From positions 24,194,069-24,258,068 of the forward strand of contig OW203993.1 in assembly GCA_934047225.1 (NCBI GenBank): 64,000 bases of DNA. The letters run 5' to 3'. The first letter of the stretch is position 1. Each line of letters opens with the position of its first letter. Under the pieces are notes generated by a model, which was given only the letters and a program-made list of their open reading frames with translations, made no database searches and was not told the DNA's origin. The stretch comes from Ypsolopha sequella. Taxonomy: Eukaryota > Arthropoda > Insecta > Lepidoptera > Ypsolophidae. Positions 53,616 to 64,000 of this stretch are shown here, in pieces. Made by a program: the position numbers and the translations under genes.

Positions 53616-53939
53616 ATTGTAACTATTAACACTGCTTATAGCCTAGGGTCACTACGATGATTTTACAGAAAACCGTATTCAAATACGTTGAGTGGTTCTC
53701 GGTTTATAGTAGAACATACAGAAGGATAAAAATGAAAAAAAGTAGTAGTTTTTTCCTCATATATTTTAACCAGAGAGCTAATGACCGATTTCGCAAAAAT
53801 GTCCAATATACAGACACGATTTTTTTCTACTTTATAATAGGTCATTACATAGTTCTGTGGTCATTACCTATAAAATTGCCGAAATTTTCGTACAGATACA
53901 TGAGTTCATAATTTCTGCAATTCAATAGCTTTTTCCATT

Positions 53940-54372
53940 GTTTGTTTTTTGTTTGAAAGTTGATTTCAAGGTTTTACGAGTACATCTACGAATCAAATTT
54001 TGTTTTTATTGTCAGTTTGATAACTAAAATTTAATTTTCAAAAACAGTTGGTCCTAAATGTCATCCGTTTCCATGATAGATTCGTAATAATTTTTTACAG
54101 CACACACTTAATAAAAATTAAATTAATGTTGCTGTTAGCTTAATGTTGTCTCATTTATACACAAAAAGAAATGAAAAATTTGGATTTGTCATTCCTAAAA
54201 AAAATGCTAAAATGTTAGTACTGTAAATTGAGTTTCCTTCAAATTCTCCATAGAAAACGGCATTTCATAGGTAATGACTAATATTAGTATTTGATATACT
54301 TTAATTGCATCGCCTAAATACGGTCAAGTGCGAGTATTACCTTATGAAGGTTCCGTACTTTGACATTTTACA
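53940..54372 (+). repeat. Module L+N end, inverted partner of 59503-59990
   Basis: Family L followed by ATTGCATCGCCTAAATACGG and AAGGTTCCGTACTTTGACAT. The same junction occurs reversed at 59503-59600, so the two blocks were duplicated or inserted as one unit. Confidence 0.84.
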
Positions 54373-54381
54373 TATTGTATA

Positions 54382-54633
54382 TACAGGATGTTGAGATGAA
54401 GTTGCGGAAGCCGAAACCAGGCGGTAGTACCGTCCATACTAACAACTTTTACTATGGAGCCAGCCAATCCTTGAATCACGAAAAAAAATCAGCTTTTCCT
54501 TAGAAAAGTTACAATGTATGAAATAACAGATTTTTTTTCTCGATTTTTCAATTTTTTTTCGCGGAAAGTTGTTCGTATGTACGAGTACTATCGCCAGTTT
54601 TTGGCTTCCGCAACTTCATCTTAACACCCTGTA
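54382..54633. mobile_element. MITE family K, copy 2
   Basis: Ends TACAGGATGTTGAGATGAAG and CATCTTAACACCCTGTA; homologous to 44355-44615. TATA flanks on both sides. Confidence 0.87.
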
Positions 54634-54699
54634 TAAATATATTTGTTTATTGATAGACTTTAATTTTGCAAGATTGTGCGTAGTACACTAATAATTCTA

Positions 54700-55152
54700 A
54701 TTCGCTTAGATTAAATTATGTTAAGGTATGTTAATTCGAAAACCATTTCAAGATTTAGGTTTAATAAGCAGTATTTTAGAACTTATGGTCTAAAAAAACC
54801 TCATGATGATGAATATTTTTACGAAAAAGCTACAACTACTACAAACAACAACTACAAGCCTTTGTGTGACGTCACTTGAGATATGGCTGTTTAGAAATGT
54901 GTCCTTTGCTATCAAGATAAATCTATAATAATTTGATTTGACAAATGGATGACAGATGAGTAGATAGACAGAGACAGACCACTTTTTTTTAGAAGTAATC
55001 ACATATAACAGTCAATATAATGTCTAAAATTCTCAGGTGACATCATATCGGACAATTCTTTAAAAAATCATAATAAAATAATGGTTAATTTATATACCAA
55101 AATAATGAAAACTATGTCTAAAAATAGCGTATATTCTCTGAAAAAAAAACTT
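54700..55152 (+). repeat. Interspersed repeat family D, copy 6
   Basis: The fullest copy: starts TTCGCTTAGATTAAATTATG, then AAGGTATGTTAATTCG, and ends at GCGTATATTCTCTGAAAA. Internal CTTTTTT run next to AGAAGTAATCACA. Confidence 0.84.
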
Positions 55153-55162
55153 TTAGTCTGCA

Positions 55163-55345
55163 GGATCAAAATGTATGGGCCGTTCTTGGGAAGCAACTTC
55201 CGAGCGTACTAGAAGTTTGGCGCGATCTGTATTAGTCGACAAACTTATAAAATGTACTTGGAGAAGAAGTCCGCATATTGTGCAGGGCAACCACGGAACC
55301 CTACATTGCGCGTGGCCCGACACAAACTTGGCCGGTTTTTTTATT
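55163..55345. repeat. Half of the 128-bp MITE plus family N end
   Basis: ACTTCCGAGCGTACTAGAAG and TGGCGCGATCTGTA are the reverse of one arm of 35367-35494. CACAAACTTGGCCGGTTTTT is a reversed family N end. Confidence 0.7.
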
Positions 55346-55414
55346 ATTCTTCTACAATCTATTAAATTATTGGGATTACATGAAAAGTCACGTTCATACA
55401 ACACATAGCTCCTA

Positions 55415-55692
55415 TAAAAGGTGAAACTTAATCAACCTCCCGCATTCATACTGGAGACATGGTTATTGATCAAGGACAAGGTTCAATTGCTCTTTTTTTC
55501 GAAATCATAAAAAAAAATATATTTTTTCCATACGAACTGGACTAGTTCAAAATTCAAATATAATTCCTAGTATACGCAGTACGGGAGCATACAATTTTTT
55601 TTTCGATATTCGCCTGTAGGGTCGTTAAACATTTTTCCTGATCACTTACCAAGTTTCCAGTATGAATTTGGGCAGTTGATTAAATTTCACCT
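55415..55692. mobile_element. Foldback MITE (family M), uninterrupted
   Basis: Inverted ends AGGTGAAACTTAATCAACCT and TTGATTAAATTTCACCTT. It keeps GAACTGGACTAGTTC intact near 55540-55555, the site where MITE B is inserted in the copy at 26165-26588. Confidence 0.88.
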
Positions 55693-55967
55693 TATATGTA
55701 CATTATTTTATTTTATTATTCACACAGAAATCCACAGCACATTACAAAAAATAATAATAATAGAAAAGATTACCTGAACAGAGGCCAATAAAGGATTCTT
55801 CTTATACTAACTTAAATTGTAAAAAGCATGCAAACAAAAAATCGAAGGTGTATACAGAAACTTTTGATTAATAAAAAAATAACAAAAACATAATAATTAG
55901 TATAGAAAAGGACAAATATTAAACATAGTTAGATTTAAGTTAAAAATTCAGTTGAGAGTTAACATGT
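55693..55967. other. AT-rich DNA upstream of the RTE remnant
   Basis: No coding continuation of the retrotransposon is visible, so the element is 5'-truncated here. Confidence 0.5.
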
Positions 55968-57278
55968 GTGTCAGGGTGTGTTTGTGTGGTCCCAAATGAG
56001 ATAAAACTCGGTGAGGCATCACTGAAGCAAGTAGAGAAATTCAAATATCTGGGGAGCACGATTACATCCAAGTGCCATCTTGACGACGAAGTCAACAGCA
56101 GAATAGGAGCAGCTGCTGCAGCCTACGGCAAACTTCGTCCCAAGGTGTTCCGGTCACATGACCTAAAGCTCCATACAAAGGTCTCTGTGTACATGGCGAT
56201 AGTTTTGCTTAATCTTCTCTATGCCTCCGAATCGTGGTGTCCATACCGGAAGCATATCCGCACATTGGATAGGTTCCACCTCAAATGCCTGCGTGACATC
56301 CAGAACATCCACTGGTCGGACCGTGTGGTGAGAAACACAAAGTTCTGCGACGTGCTGATGTCGGTGGGATTGAGGCCTATCTAATGAGGCGTCAGCAGCG
56401 ATGGTGTGGCCATGTTTCCCGAATGTCTGATGCCAGGGTGGCTAAGCACATCTTCTACTCCGAACTGCAGGAAGGGAAACGGAAACAGGGCGGCCAATTT
56501 CTGCGGTATAAAGATGTGCTTAACTGCCACATGAAGAAATGTGCAATAGACCAGCACAATGGGAAACACTGGCAGCAGACAGACCACATTGGAGGCAGGC
56601 TGTGGACACTAAGGTGTATGCTTTCGAGTCGATTAGACGCGCTGAGCTCGACACAAAACGAGACCAGCTTAAGGGCCTTACTATTGCCAAATGGGTACTT
56701 TCTAAAGCCTACTCCTCGTTTATGGCCAAACCAAAAATAATGAAAAAATACATTGTGAATAATCAACTCTTAGACAACATATGCCACATTTTTCTTTTTC
56801 ATACCACCAAAACTTCTACATGAATTTTTTTTTTACTGAATGGTGTTTTTTGACCTCAAATTCCCTATTGCTCCTGAGTGGCTTGGCCGATTGAATTCAT
56901 CTATGCTTTGATAAATAGATAAACTTTATAGCTATAAACATAACATAAGATTATTCAATCGAGTAATCACGTCCAAGTGAAAAGTATAATTTTCTCCTAT
57001 TTCGCCCTTTCAAGGACGCAGCGAGCGTCGTAACAGCCACTATGCATTGCGCGCTGATATGAACTTTATTTCAATGTCGTTTCCGTTGATATTTGTAGTG
57101 ACAAATATCGAGCTGCTAATTTGGCGATGGTAATCGCCTTAAGGCCCGACCACCAGTGGCCATCAATTATAATATAGTTGGAGGGGTGCTCACGTGCAGT
57201 GAATGTGGTCGCACGTTCACTGCACAAATCGGCTACGTCAGCCACCTGAGGGCTCATCAGCGCCGCTCTCAGCAGTGA
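55968..57278 (+). pseudogene. RTE-like non-LTR retrotransposon ORF, 5'-truncated C-terminal end
   Basis: Downstream part of a reverse-transcriptase polyprotein in three pieces. First (55968 to about 56375) [20 protein letters not shown], typical of the post-RT region of insect RTE-type proteins. Next [20 protein letters not shown] (56384-56545). Then [20 protein letters not shown] up to DQLK at 56673. A TTAA MITE interrupts, and the frame resumes at 57141 with [11 protein letters not shown] and a C2H2 finger (CSEC...HLRAH) before a stop at 57276-57278. Two frameshifts plus the insertion make it non-functional. It once encoded target-primed reverse transcription machinery, and the finger probably bound nucleic acid. 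Clade assignment is from motif memory. Confidence 0.88.
56673..57138 (+). mobile_element. TTAA-flanked MITE, copy 2, inside the RTE frame
   Basis: 466 bp between TTAA at 56669-56672 and 57139-57142. Ends GGGCCTTACTATTGCC and GGCGATGGTAATCGCC are imperfect inverted repeats. Removing it and one TTAA rejoins the RTE codons in frame, proving the insertion limits. Confidence 0.92.
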
Positions 57279-57421
57279 CAGTCGCTGTGACCGAAAACGG
57301 CCGAGAAGAATTGAATGAGCAGGGGTCGGAATAGGTAGAGATTTTAATGATAAAAATGCTGAAGCTGAAACTAAAATACTGTTATACATTTTATTAATAA
57401 AAAATGACTGTGATTGATGTA
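57279..57421. other. 3' flank of the RTE remnant
   Basis: Short AT-rich stretch after the stop, presumed 3' UTR. Confidence 0.4.
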
Positions 57422-57842
57422 GCCAAATTCATACGGGAGACTCGGTAATTGGACACGATCATGGTTTAATGACCCTTTTTACAAAATAAGGAAAATGTTA
57501 TATATATATATATATAAATATAATAATAATAACACCAGGATGTTGTGATGATATCCGTTCAAGGATTGGAAGGACCAGTTCTTACAAGAGTGAGAGAAAT
57601 AACTGCCAATAAACTGCCTTGCAGTTTGGCGGTGCATTTGAAATTGCTATTTCTGTAATAATTTTTAACCTGAATAAACGTTTTTTGAATTTTTTTTTAA
57701 TTTAAAAGAACAACCCCGAGTCATTTATTAGTATAGGAAGCCGAAGTTTTATATTTGCGTGTGTCACAATAGGGTCAGTAAACCTTGATCGTGACCACTT
57801 ACCCAGTCTCCCATATGAATTTCGCTATATCAGTTACCTTTT
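57422..57842. mobile_element. Foldback family M, enlarged copy
   Basis: Left ATTCATACGGGAGACTCGGT and right CCCAGTCTCCCATATGAAT are inverted. The centre is replaced by about 300 bp that includes a (TA)n run (57498-57516) and ACCTGAATAAACG, as if another element had inserted. Confidence 0.65.
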
Positions 57843-58237
57843 ATTTGTTCAACCATAATACTTTTCAGTTGAGCTTTTACTGCAAGTTGTTTGCGGCCAA
57901 AGACACAAAAATAAAAATTCCATGTCTTTTAAATCTCTTTTGTTGTTTTTCATCAAAAATTTGCTAGCTTATTGAGCTTATAAGACTTTTCTGTTTCATT
58001 TCACATTTTATTAAAACTTAAAAATCATAAGACAAAGATTTATGATTTATTCAAATAAATCAACAGTATAAGCGTTTTCCTAAAATAGATGGCGCCAGCA
58101 GTACATTAGATCGCGATATCGTTTGCTGCGTGCAAATCAATTGATTACTTAGTCTGCTCATCGATCATACCTTCCGGCTTGGGATTAATATTTTTTTTAA
58201 AGCACCTACTTGTGAGAGTTGGTGTTTTAATTAAAAA
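57843..58237. other. AT-rich intergenic DNA
   Basis: Nothing recognised; a 60-codon frame at 57785-57967 is low complexity. Confidence 0.4.
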
Positions 58238-58540
58238 AAAACGGCCAAGTGCGAGTGAGACTCGCATACCTAGGGTTCCGTATTGTGGATGATAAATTTA
58301 ATTTTGGGTTTTTTTTTCGTGAATTTCTCAACCGCTTTATTTTTTCTGTTATCTTAACGTAAACACATATTACCATGAATTTCAAGGTCATTCAGTTATT
58401 AGGGCTTTTAGATATCGAAATACACTTTGAAAGGCCATTACCGAGATAATTATAAATTGGCACCTGAAATACAGATCCTTCGATTTAGCTCAGGTGTCAA
58501 AGATTTGATTTATATTTGTATTGCTTAATTATTTTAACAA
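58238..58540 (+). repeat. Family N start and the empty-site relative of MITE B
   Basis: ACGGCCAAGTGCGAGTGAGA and CTAGGGTTCCGTATTGTGG begin the unit. GATTTAGCTCAGGTGTCAAA near 58482-58501 is the reverse of the sequence split by MITE B at 4920-5084. Confidence 0.75.
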
Positions 58541-58550
58541 ATATTTAAGT

Positions 58551-58634
58551 CTGGCCATCCAAAGGGGGAACGGTGCCAGCATTCTGGGCACCCTACCGGG
58601 GGACAGCGACCTGTACCGGGTTTTTTATCTTTAA
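58551..58634 (+). pseudogene. C-terminal end of a non-LTR retrotransposon ORF
   Basis: A 27-codon frame, LAIQRGNGASILGTLPGDSD then LYRVFYL, ending at TAA 58632-58634. It looks like the last residues of a LINE reverse-transcriptase protein. Everything upstream is missing or replaced by repeat N. It is less AT-rich than the flanks. The clade is not certain. Confidence 0.6.
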
Positions 58635-59435
58635 TTTCTTTATTCTTATTATAATTATTTTGGTTAGGCGTTTTATTTAAAGTTTAGTTTTTAATTTTCG
58701 GAACTCTAGTTTTTTAGTTTAATTTGTCATTTTAGTTAATATTTATTTTATATAAATGTATTTAGATAATATTTAGGTAACTATTACTTAACATTTTATA
58801 TATAACAAATATAATAATAAATATATACTTTTTTTTAACAAAAATTAACATGATTAATATCTACAGGTAATTGTTATATTATATGTCCATTAATTCATTA
58901 ATTGTATAAAAAGCCTTTGCATTTAGCCAAATACATAGTCAATATTTAAATAAGTTAAATGGAAATTCCTTTATGTTCTTAGGAATATTATTAAATACCT
59001 TTATACCCATATATAATAGGGTAGCAGCTCTTTTGAAACAATGAAGATTTAGTCCGACTCGCACTTGGCCGAATTATTTACAATTGTTTAATGCTACAAA
59101 GTATCCGAAAATAATATCTACTTGATACCACAAACTGTGCCTGAGAAAAACGACCTTGACACTGACATACTGACAGACAGACACATGGACAACAATAATG
59201 ATGCTATAAATAAGGGTTCCTTTTTTTATTATGAGGTACTGAACCATGAACAATTTGAACTTGTAAATATGAAAGTCAATGAAACTTCTTAAAAAGCAGA
59301 TTGACGGAACCCGTTCACTGTTTAAGACGTAAACTTTTCCTAATATTACAGGAAGCGTGGCTATTGTCGGTTCGATTATTGTACGGAATGCGGGTAGACG
59401 TATTATTTTGTATTTGTGTTACGGAGTCAGGTGAA
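58635..59435 (+). other. Probable LINE 3' UTR and AT-rich flank
   Basis: AT-rich sequence following the stop, with a reversed family N scrap at 59050-59085 (GACTCGCACTTGGCCGAATT). No gene. Confidence 0.4.
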
Positions 59436-59486
59436 CGCGACTGAGTTACGCGGGAATCGAACCTCGCGACCGCAGGTTAGAGAGGA
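59436..59486 (-). mobile_element. tRNA-like SINE fragment
   Basis: On the minus strand GCGAGGTTCGATTCCCGC holds a clear B-box. The A-box side is missing. Confidence 0.5.
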
Positions 59487-59502
59487 TGAGACGCTAGAAA
59501 TA

Positions 59503-59990
59503 TTAGGTATAAAATGTCAAGTTACGGAACCTTCATAAGGTCCTACTCGCACTTGACCGTATTTTGGCGATGCAATTAAACATCTCTTATCTACGTATAT
59601 ATATACTAATATTAGGTCATTACATACGAATTTGCTGTTTTCTATAGAGAATTTGAGGGAAACTCAATTTTCAGTACTGACGTTTTTGCATTTTTTTTTT
59701 CGGAATTACAAATCCAAATTATGTCATTTCTAATTTGTATGAATGAGACAACATTAAGCTAACAGCAACATTTATTAAATTTATAAAAGTGTCAGCTGTA
59801 AAAAAATATTACGAATATTATCATGGAAATGGATGGCATTTAGGACGAACGGTTTTTGAAGATTTAATTTTTATAATCAAACTGAAAATGAAAACAAAAT
59901 TTAATACGTAAATGTAAAACCTTGAAATCAACTTACAAACAAAAAACAAATAATTGAAATAGCTATTGAATAACAGGAACTATGAACTCA
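59503..59990 (-). repeat. Module L+N end, inverted copy
   Basis: GTTACGGAACCTTCATAAGG, CGATGCAATTAAA and then family L reversed. Inverted partner of 53940-54372 about 5 kb away. Confidence 0.83.
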
Positions 59991-60119
59991 TTAATATGTA
60001 CGAAAATTTACGGTATATTGTGAAAGCCTTATTTTCGACTGACTGAAATAGGCGTCACCTTGCGGAAGCCCATTATGAAGTTATGGGTATATTATTAATT
60101 TGCAATATTCCGCTAAAAA

Positions 60120-60335
60120 CTCTTACCATCCATCCGCCCGTATTCGTCCACTGCTGGACATAGGCCTCCCCCATATTACGCCACTCTTGGCGGTCCTCAG
60201 TCATCCTCAACCAGCTGCCACCCGCAACGTCCTTCAGATCGTCTACAGCGGGCACCGGGGCGGCCAACGCTACGCTTTGCTATACGTGGTCTCCATTCCA
60301 ATGCCTTACGGCTCTCTCTTACCATGCTATTGAAT
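60120..60335 (-). pseudogene. C-terminal fragment of an RTE-like ORF
   Basis: On the minus strand DDLKDVAGGSWLRMTEDRQE then WRNMGEAYVQQWTNTGG is typical of the end of an insect RTE-type reverse-transcriptase protein. The frame upstream is broken, and no RT domain remains. Ends near CATCCATCC. The AYVQQWTN-coding tail is shared with the SINE-like repeats at 43095-43460 and 61171-61485. Confidence 0.72.
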
Positions 60336-61170
60336 TTATAGACTCAAGCACCGCCCGCCCTCCCGCGTAAAACATGCACAAACAAGCAGTACGAGCATAA
60401 AATAAAGCAATCTTTAATAAAAATCAAGAAAACGTATCAACACATGTTTCGCCTCTAAACGAGGCATCCTCAGGCAGGATGTAGGATGTAGGATTGCTCG
60501 CTCGGCCGTTTCACAGTGCACAGCAACTGATGTCATTTGCCCGACCGCTCGACAGCAAATGACGCGGTAAAAGCATAACTTGTATGTAAAAATAAGAATT
60601 GTATATGATGATGATGTTAAATAATTATATAATTTGATATAATTACAATGTGATTAACACGGTCTAGGAATGATATGAAATTTATCTTTTCATAGATATT
60701 ATTATGTCGTTGTATGTTGGTGCAAGTGTTTTTTATAGAGAGAGAGAGAGGGAGAGAGAAAGGAAAAGACAGGGAGAGGGAGATTTATGTATAAATTTGC
60801 TAGACTCGATTTACGTATTTTTGTATATTTCATTAATTCTGCGTATCCATACTACTCTCATCAGCTGACGGTCAGTGTAGAAATGGTCAGCCATCACGGC
60901 CGCCGCAGGCTCCTGTTGCGGGATTGACTTGAAAACCCGCCATTTGAACAACAAATTGAACAATTTAGTGTTCACGGACCTATCATTTGAGACTTCCTTT
61001 ATGTGGATTGTTTTATGGAGGTTATTGTTGTGCTTGTTACGTGAGGTAGCGGTTGTTTCAATAAATACGTAAGTACGTACGCTTTACAGGGTTCCATCAG
61101 TATTAAGGTTTTATAAAAAATTAAGATCTAGTAAAAATAAAACTATTTAAACAAGGTATTCGAAACTAAT
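60336..61170. other. Intergenic DNA with a GA-rich microsatellite
   Basis: GTTTCGCCTCTAAACGAGGC near 60450 looks like a repeat scrap. A GA-rich run lies at 60737-60785. No gene. Confidence 0.45.
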
Positions 61171-61485
61171 TTAACCAGGTGGTAGAGCTGATGCTGGGCT
61201 CGACTGTGGAGGTACCACCTCTTACTTGGAGACCCCCTCGAAGTAATTCGTGGGAGACTAAGAGGACAGCTCACAGGCAAAAAACCAGGAGGCCCATCAT
61301 GCCTGGGACTGATGGCGGTATATTCATCCCTAATAGCCGAGCCTTATATGAAACAAACTGGTGACGGGCAGCGGCGTCACTGGTGCGAGGGTTCCGGCAC
61401 CGCGCTCACCAACCCGCCAGGAGTGGCAAATTCCTGGAAAAGCTTATGTCCAGCAGTGGACGAACTAGACTGATGGATGGATGGA
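61171..61485 (+). mobile_element. Composite SINE-like repeat, copy 3
   Basis: Colinear with 43095-43460. Near its end the codons for QEW...AYVQQWTN followed by TAG (61425-61475) match the RTE C-terminus, then GATG units. Confidence 0.83.
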
Positions 61486-62107
61486 TTCGAAATGTAATGC
61501 AATGATATAATGTTAATTTAATGACATATAAAAATAACCCTAAATAGGAAATGGCGAAACATGACATATAAAACCAACCCTTAAAAGGAACAGGCGAAGA
61601 GGAAGATGATGATTTTATTTTTTTATATACTCCCACTCTGCAATAAGAAAATTGCAACATCAAAAGCAGTTTTATAAGCACCTAGCCACCTAGACTGTTT
61701 ATCCGATGTTATTATATTACAATTATAACACCGCGATTCTGCACTGCGATTAGCCCAATTTATTTAAAAAAACCGCTAGAGACCCAATCAACAGCAGAGA
61801 CGAGAAATAAATCCCGATTTTTATTCTTAAGCCACGCCCCTTTATCCTGATTGGCCTTCAAGCTGCATTACCGAGACGACGCACCCGAGGTGCATGAACA
61901 AATATTCTTCTTCTTATTTTTCGTGAAATTATTATTTGATAATATTACAAATTTAGACGATATTTTTGATGGTCGTAGATAAAGTATTGTGTGCAACTGA
62001 ACATAATTAGACATTGGAACACTCTTGCAAAACTATTACGAAACTGAGTTCGTTCGTTTCGTAATCAAGCAATGTCTCAAACTATGTTACAGTTGTACAA
62101 AATACTA
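61486..62107. other. AT-rich intergenic DNA
   Basis: Two near copies of ATGACATATAAAA lie at 61523 and 61561. Nothing else recognised. Confidence 0.4.
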
Positions 62108-62498
62108 TTTCAATGCATGTGCTCGTAAAGGCCCACTTTTTATGCATCAAAACCGAACAAAAGTCGATTATTTTGCCCTAGGGCTTTATTATTATTATAT
62201 TTTTTTATTTATTTATAATGGTTGGCTAACCTGCAGCCTTTCCTGTGTACCATAGATGTTATACTTTTTTTCCACTGTTTAACGGCTCTGGATACAGTCC
62301 TTTTGAGCCAACTACAATTTAAAGTTCACAAGATTATATTTATTTTCATTTCCTCACACTATGCATTGAAAAACGTAGTATGATACACGGGCGTAAAAGC
62401 AATAAATTACTCGGTTACGTTTAAAACACTCGCTACGCTCGTGTTTTAAATCGTCCTCGTAATTTATTTCTTTTCGCCCTTGTAGCATAAACTACTAT
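62108..62498 (+). repeat. Interspersed repeat family E, copy 3
   Basis: Colinear with 19827-20215, including the ACTCGCTACGCTCGTGTTTT segment. A 76-codon frame over it is not conserved among copies. Confidence 0.87.
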
Positions 62499-63166
62499 TA
62501 TTGCATTATAACACGTATGTTACGTGCATTGACAGTGCTTATAAGCGAAATCGGTTGTGGTATAATTCATAATTTTGTGGACACGTAACTACAAGTGTTT
62601 AATTTCAACAAAGACGTATAATAATAATAAAATAAGTTCCACCAAATGCAACCAATCACAACCATCAACACTGCTTTTTATTATTAAGTAAAAAAAAAAA
62701 AAAACCGAAGAATTCTAATTTAAAAAAAACATGGATTTGTTTCTGATTGATATTTTCTAGTTTGTAATGCACTCTAATAATATTAAAAAAACATGTTGAT
62801 TTATTTTACCTTTAAGATAACCTTATTAACATTTTTCATGTTACCCCTTAACCAATCAGATAAAGCTTCGACCGAGTGATAAAAACCCATTTACTTTTCA
62901 AAAGATCTTAATCCTGCATCCCATATACATGCAAATATTCGCCATCTTTCAATAGAACGAACCCATTCGTTCATTTCATTCATTCTTCGATCATCAATCA
63001 CTACCCGTCGAAGTGGAAGATGTCTTCTTAAATATTTACATAAAGTGTTTTAGCATTTACATTACTGTTGGATTCGGTTTTCTGTATTCGCTCCTTAGTT
63101 GCACTGAAGAAAAGTTAAGTTATTTCTGGCAAGGTAAAATAACACTTAATAAATTTTGCTATAATA
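62499..63166. other. AT-rich intergenic DNA
   Basis: No gene or repeat partner recognised; a short ATTC run near 62965-62985. Confidence 0.4.
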
Positions 63167-63566
63167 CAGGGGTGGCCAAGAGATCGACCGCGGTCTACCA
63201 GTCGACCGCGAAGGCGATTCAAGTAGCCCGCGCGAGTTTAAGTCAATTTAAATAATAAAGTGAAAAATTGTTATTTTTGACATCTTCCACTATGAATACA
63301 ATAAAAATCAAACACCATTCTCGCTAAAACAGAGCCCGCTTAACTTCCTGTTTGCGCATCGCTGTTAGTTTTTACGCAGCCCAATATGATAAAGTTATAG
63401 AGCATAAATATCCACCCAAAAACGCAAGACGGAATGAAAAATGCGCATTTCGTACTATCAGTTATTTATATACTTTCACAAAATTCTTTTTTCCTTTTGC
63501 AGTCGACCGCATAAATCGTTTTTGAACACATGTAGACCTCTCAGGTCACAAGTTTGACCACCCCTG
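63167..63566. mobile_element. hAT-type MITE, 400 bp
   Basis: Ends CAGGGGTGGCCAAG and TTTGACCACCCCTG are inverted; flanks CTATAATA and CTATAATT form an 8-bp target duplication with one change. Inner CGACCGCGGTCTACCAG and GTCGACCGC add subterminal symmetry. Non-coding. Confidence 0.92.
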
Positions 63567-63734
63567 CTATAATTATAGTACATATAAGAAAATGCCAAGC
63601 CATAGATTAATTATTTATTCTTTATTCTTTATTATACACAGAAATATGAACACAAACATTTACAGCAAAAGGTATGTACATGTGGGTTAGCTTATCTCTA
63701 ATAAGCGATTTTTTACAGCAAATCATTGAGAGAG

Positions 63735-63923
63735 TAATCATACACGTGCACAATAATAAAGTAATCATACACGTGCACAATAATAAAGTAATCATACACG
63801 TGCACAATAATAAAGTAATCATACACGTGCACAATAATAAAGTAATCATACACGTGCACAATAATAAAGTAATCATACACGTGCACAATAATAAAGTAAT
63901 CATACACGTGCACAATAATAAAG
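63735..63923. repeat. 27-bp minisatellite, seven identical units
   Basis: TAATCATACACGTGCACAAT plus AATAAAG repeated seven times without visible differences. Each unit contains CACGTG. Because 27 is a multiple of three, frames stay open on both strands, giving repetitive peptides that are artefacts. Confidence 0.97.
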
Positions 63924-64000
63924 TAAAGCGTTGGCCAAATAAAAAGAAATAATTTTTAGAGTCTTTAGTATCACTTTCCAAAAAGCGTATACTTCATAGA

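Noticed and set aside
63735..63923. CRISPR array
   Set aside because: Units are adjacent with no unique spacers, and this is a eukaryotic sequence; it is a minisatellite.
63622..63981. Repetitive open frames on both strands
   Set aside because: The 27-bp unit keeps any frame open; the peptides are artefacts of the repeat.

Overview
The window is a gene-poor, strongly AT-rich stretch of an arthropod genome, most likely a moth or butterfly. That assignment is inference. It rests on tRNA-headed SINEs, RTE-type non-LTR remnants, many foldback MITEs and an interspersed family starting CGGCCAAGTGCGAGTC, a mixture I associate with Lepidoptera. I found no intact host gene. Almost every protein-like signal belongs to a mobile element, and the rest of the window is a mosaic of short repeats, many nested in one another.

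Layout. 1-9.8 kb: an exact 318-bp direct repeat around a 2.45-kb spacer with a minisatellite, then LINE tails and MITEs. 9.856-16.246 kb: a Ty3/gypsy-type LTR retrotransposon on the minus strand, with 264-bp LTRs, a CATA target duplication, a candidate primer site, a polypurine tract and gag-pro-pol. Its pol is broken near the RT/RNase H junction, where a 44-bp tandem duplication lies. 16.2-30.8 kb: diverged repeats in direct and inverted copies, a tRNA-derived SINE and a LINE tail carrying a nested foldback. 30.892-34.276 kb: what looks like a complete Mutator-like element (MULE), with 56-bp terminal inverted repeats, a 9-bp target duplication and an uninterrupted 766-codon transposase. 34.3-55.9 kb: MITEs (TTAA-flanked, TA-flanked, hAT-type), large hairpins, SINE pieces and one weak candidate for a decayed gene. 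55.97-57.28 kb: the 3' end of a dead RTE-like retrotransposon, whose reading frame is split by a TTAA-flanked MITE. 57.3-64 kb: more retrotransposon ends, a hAT MITE and a 27-bp minisatellite with a CACGTG in each of seven units.

How the parts relate. Filled and empty insertion sites occur within the window. A 165-bp MITE sits in two different repeats whose uninterrupted relatives lie elsewhere here, and the TTAA MITE can be excised in silico from the RTE frame. SINE-like repeats appear to share a 3' tail with the RTE coding end, consistent with LINE-driven mobilisation. The MULE is the only element here that looks autonomous; the LTR element has nearly identical LTRs but a broken pol.
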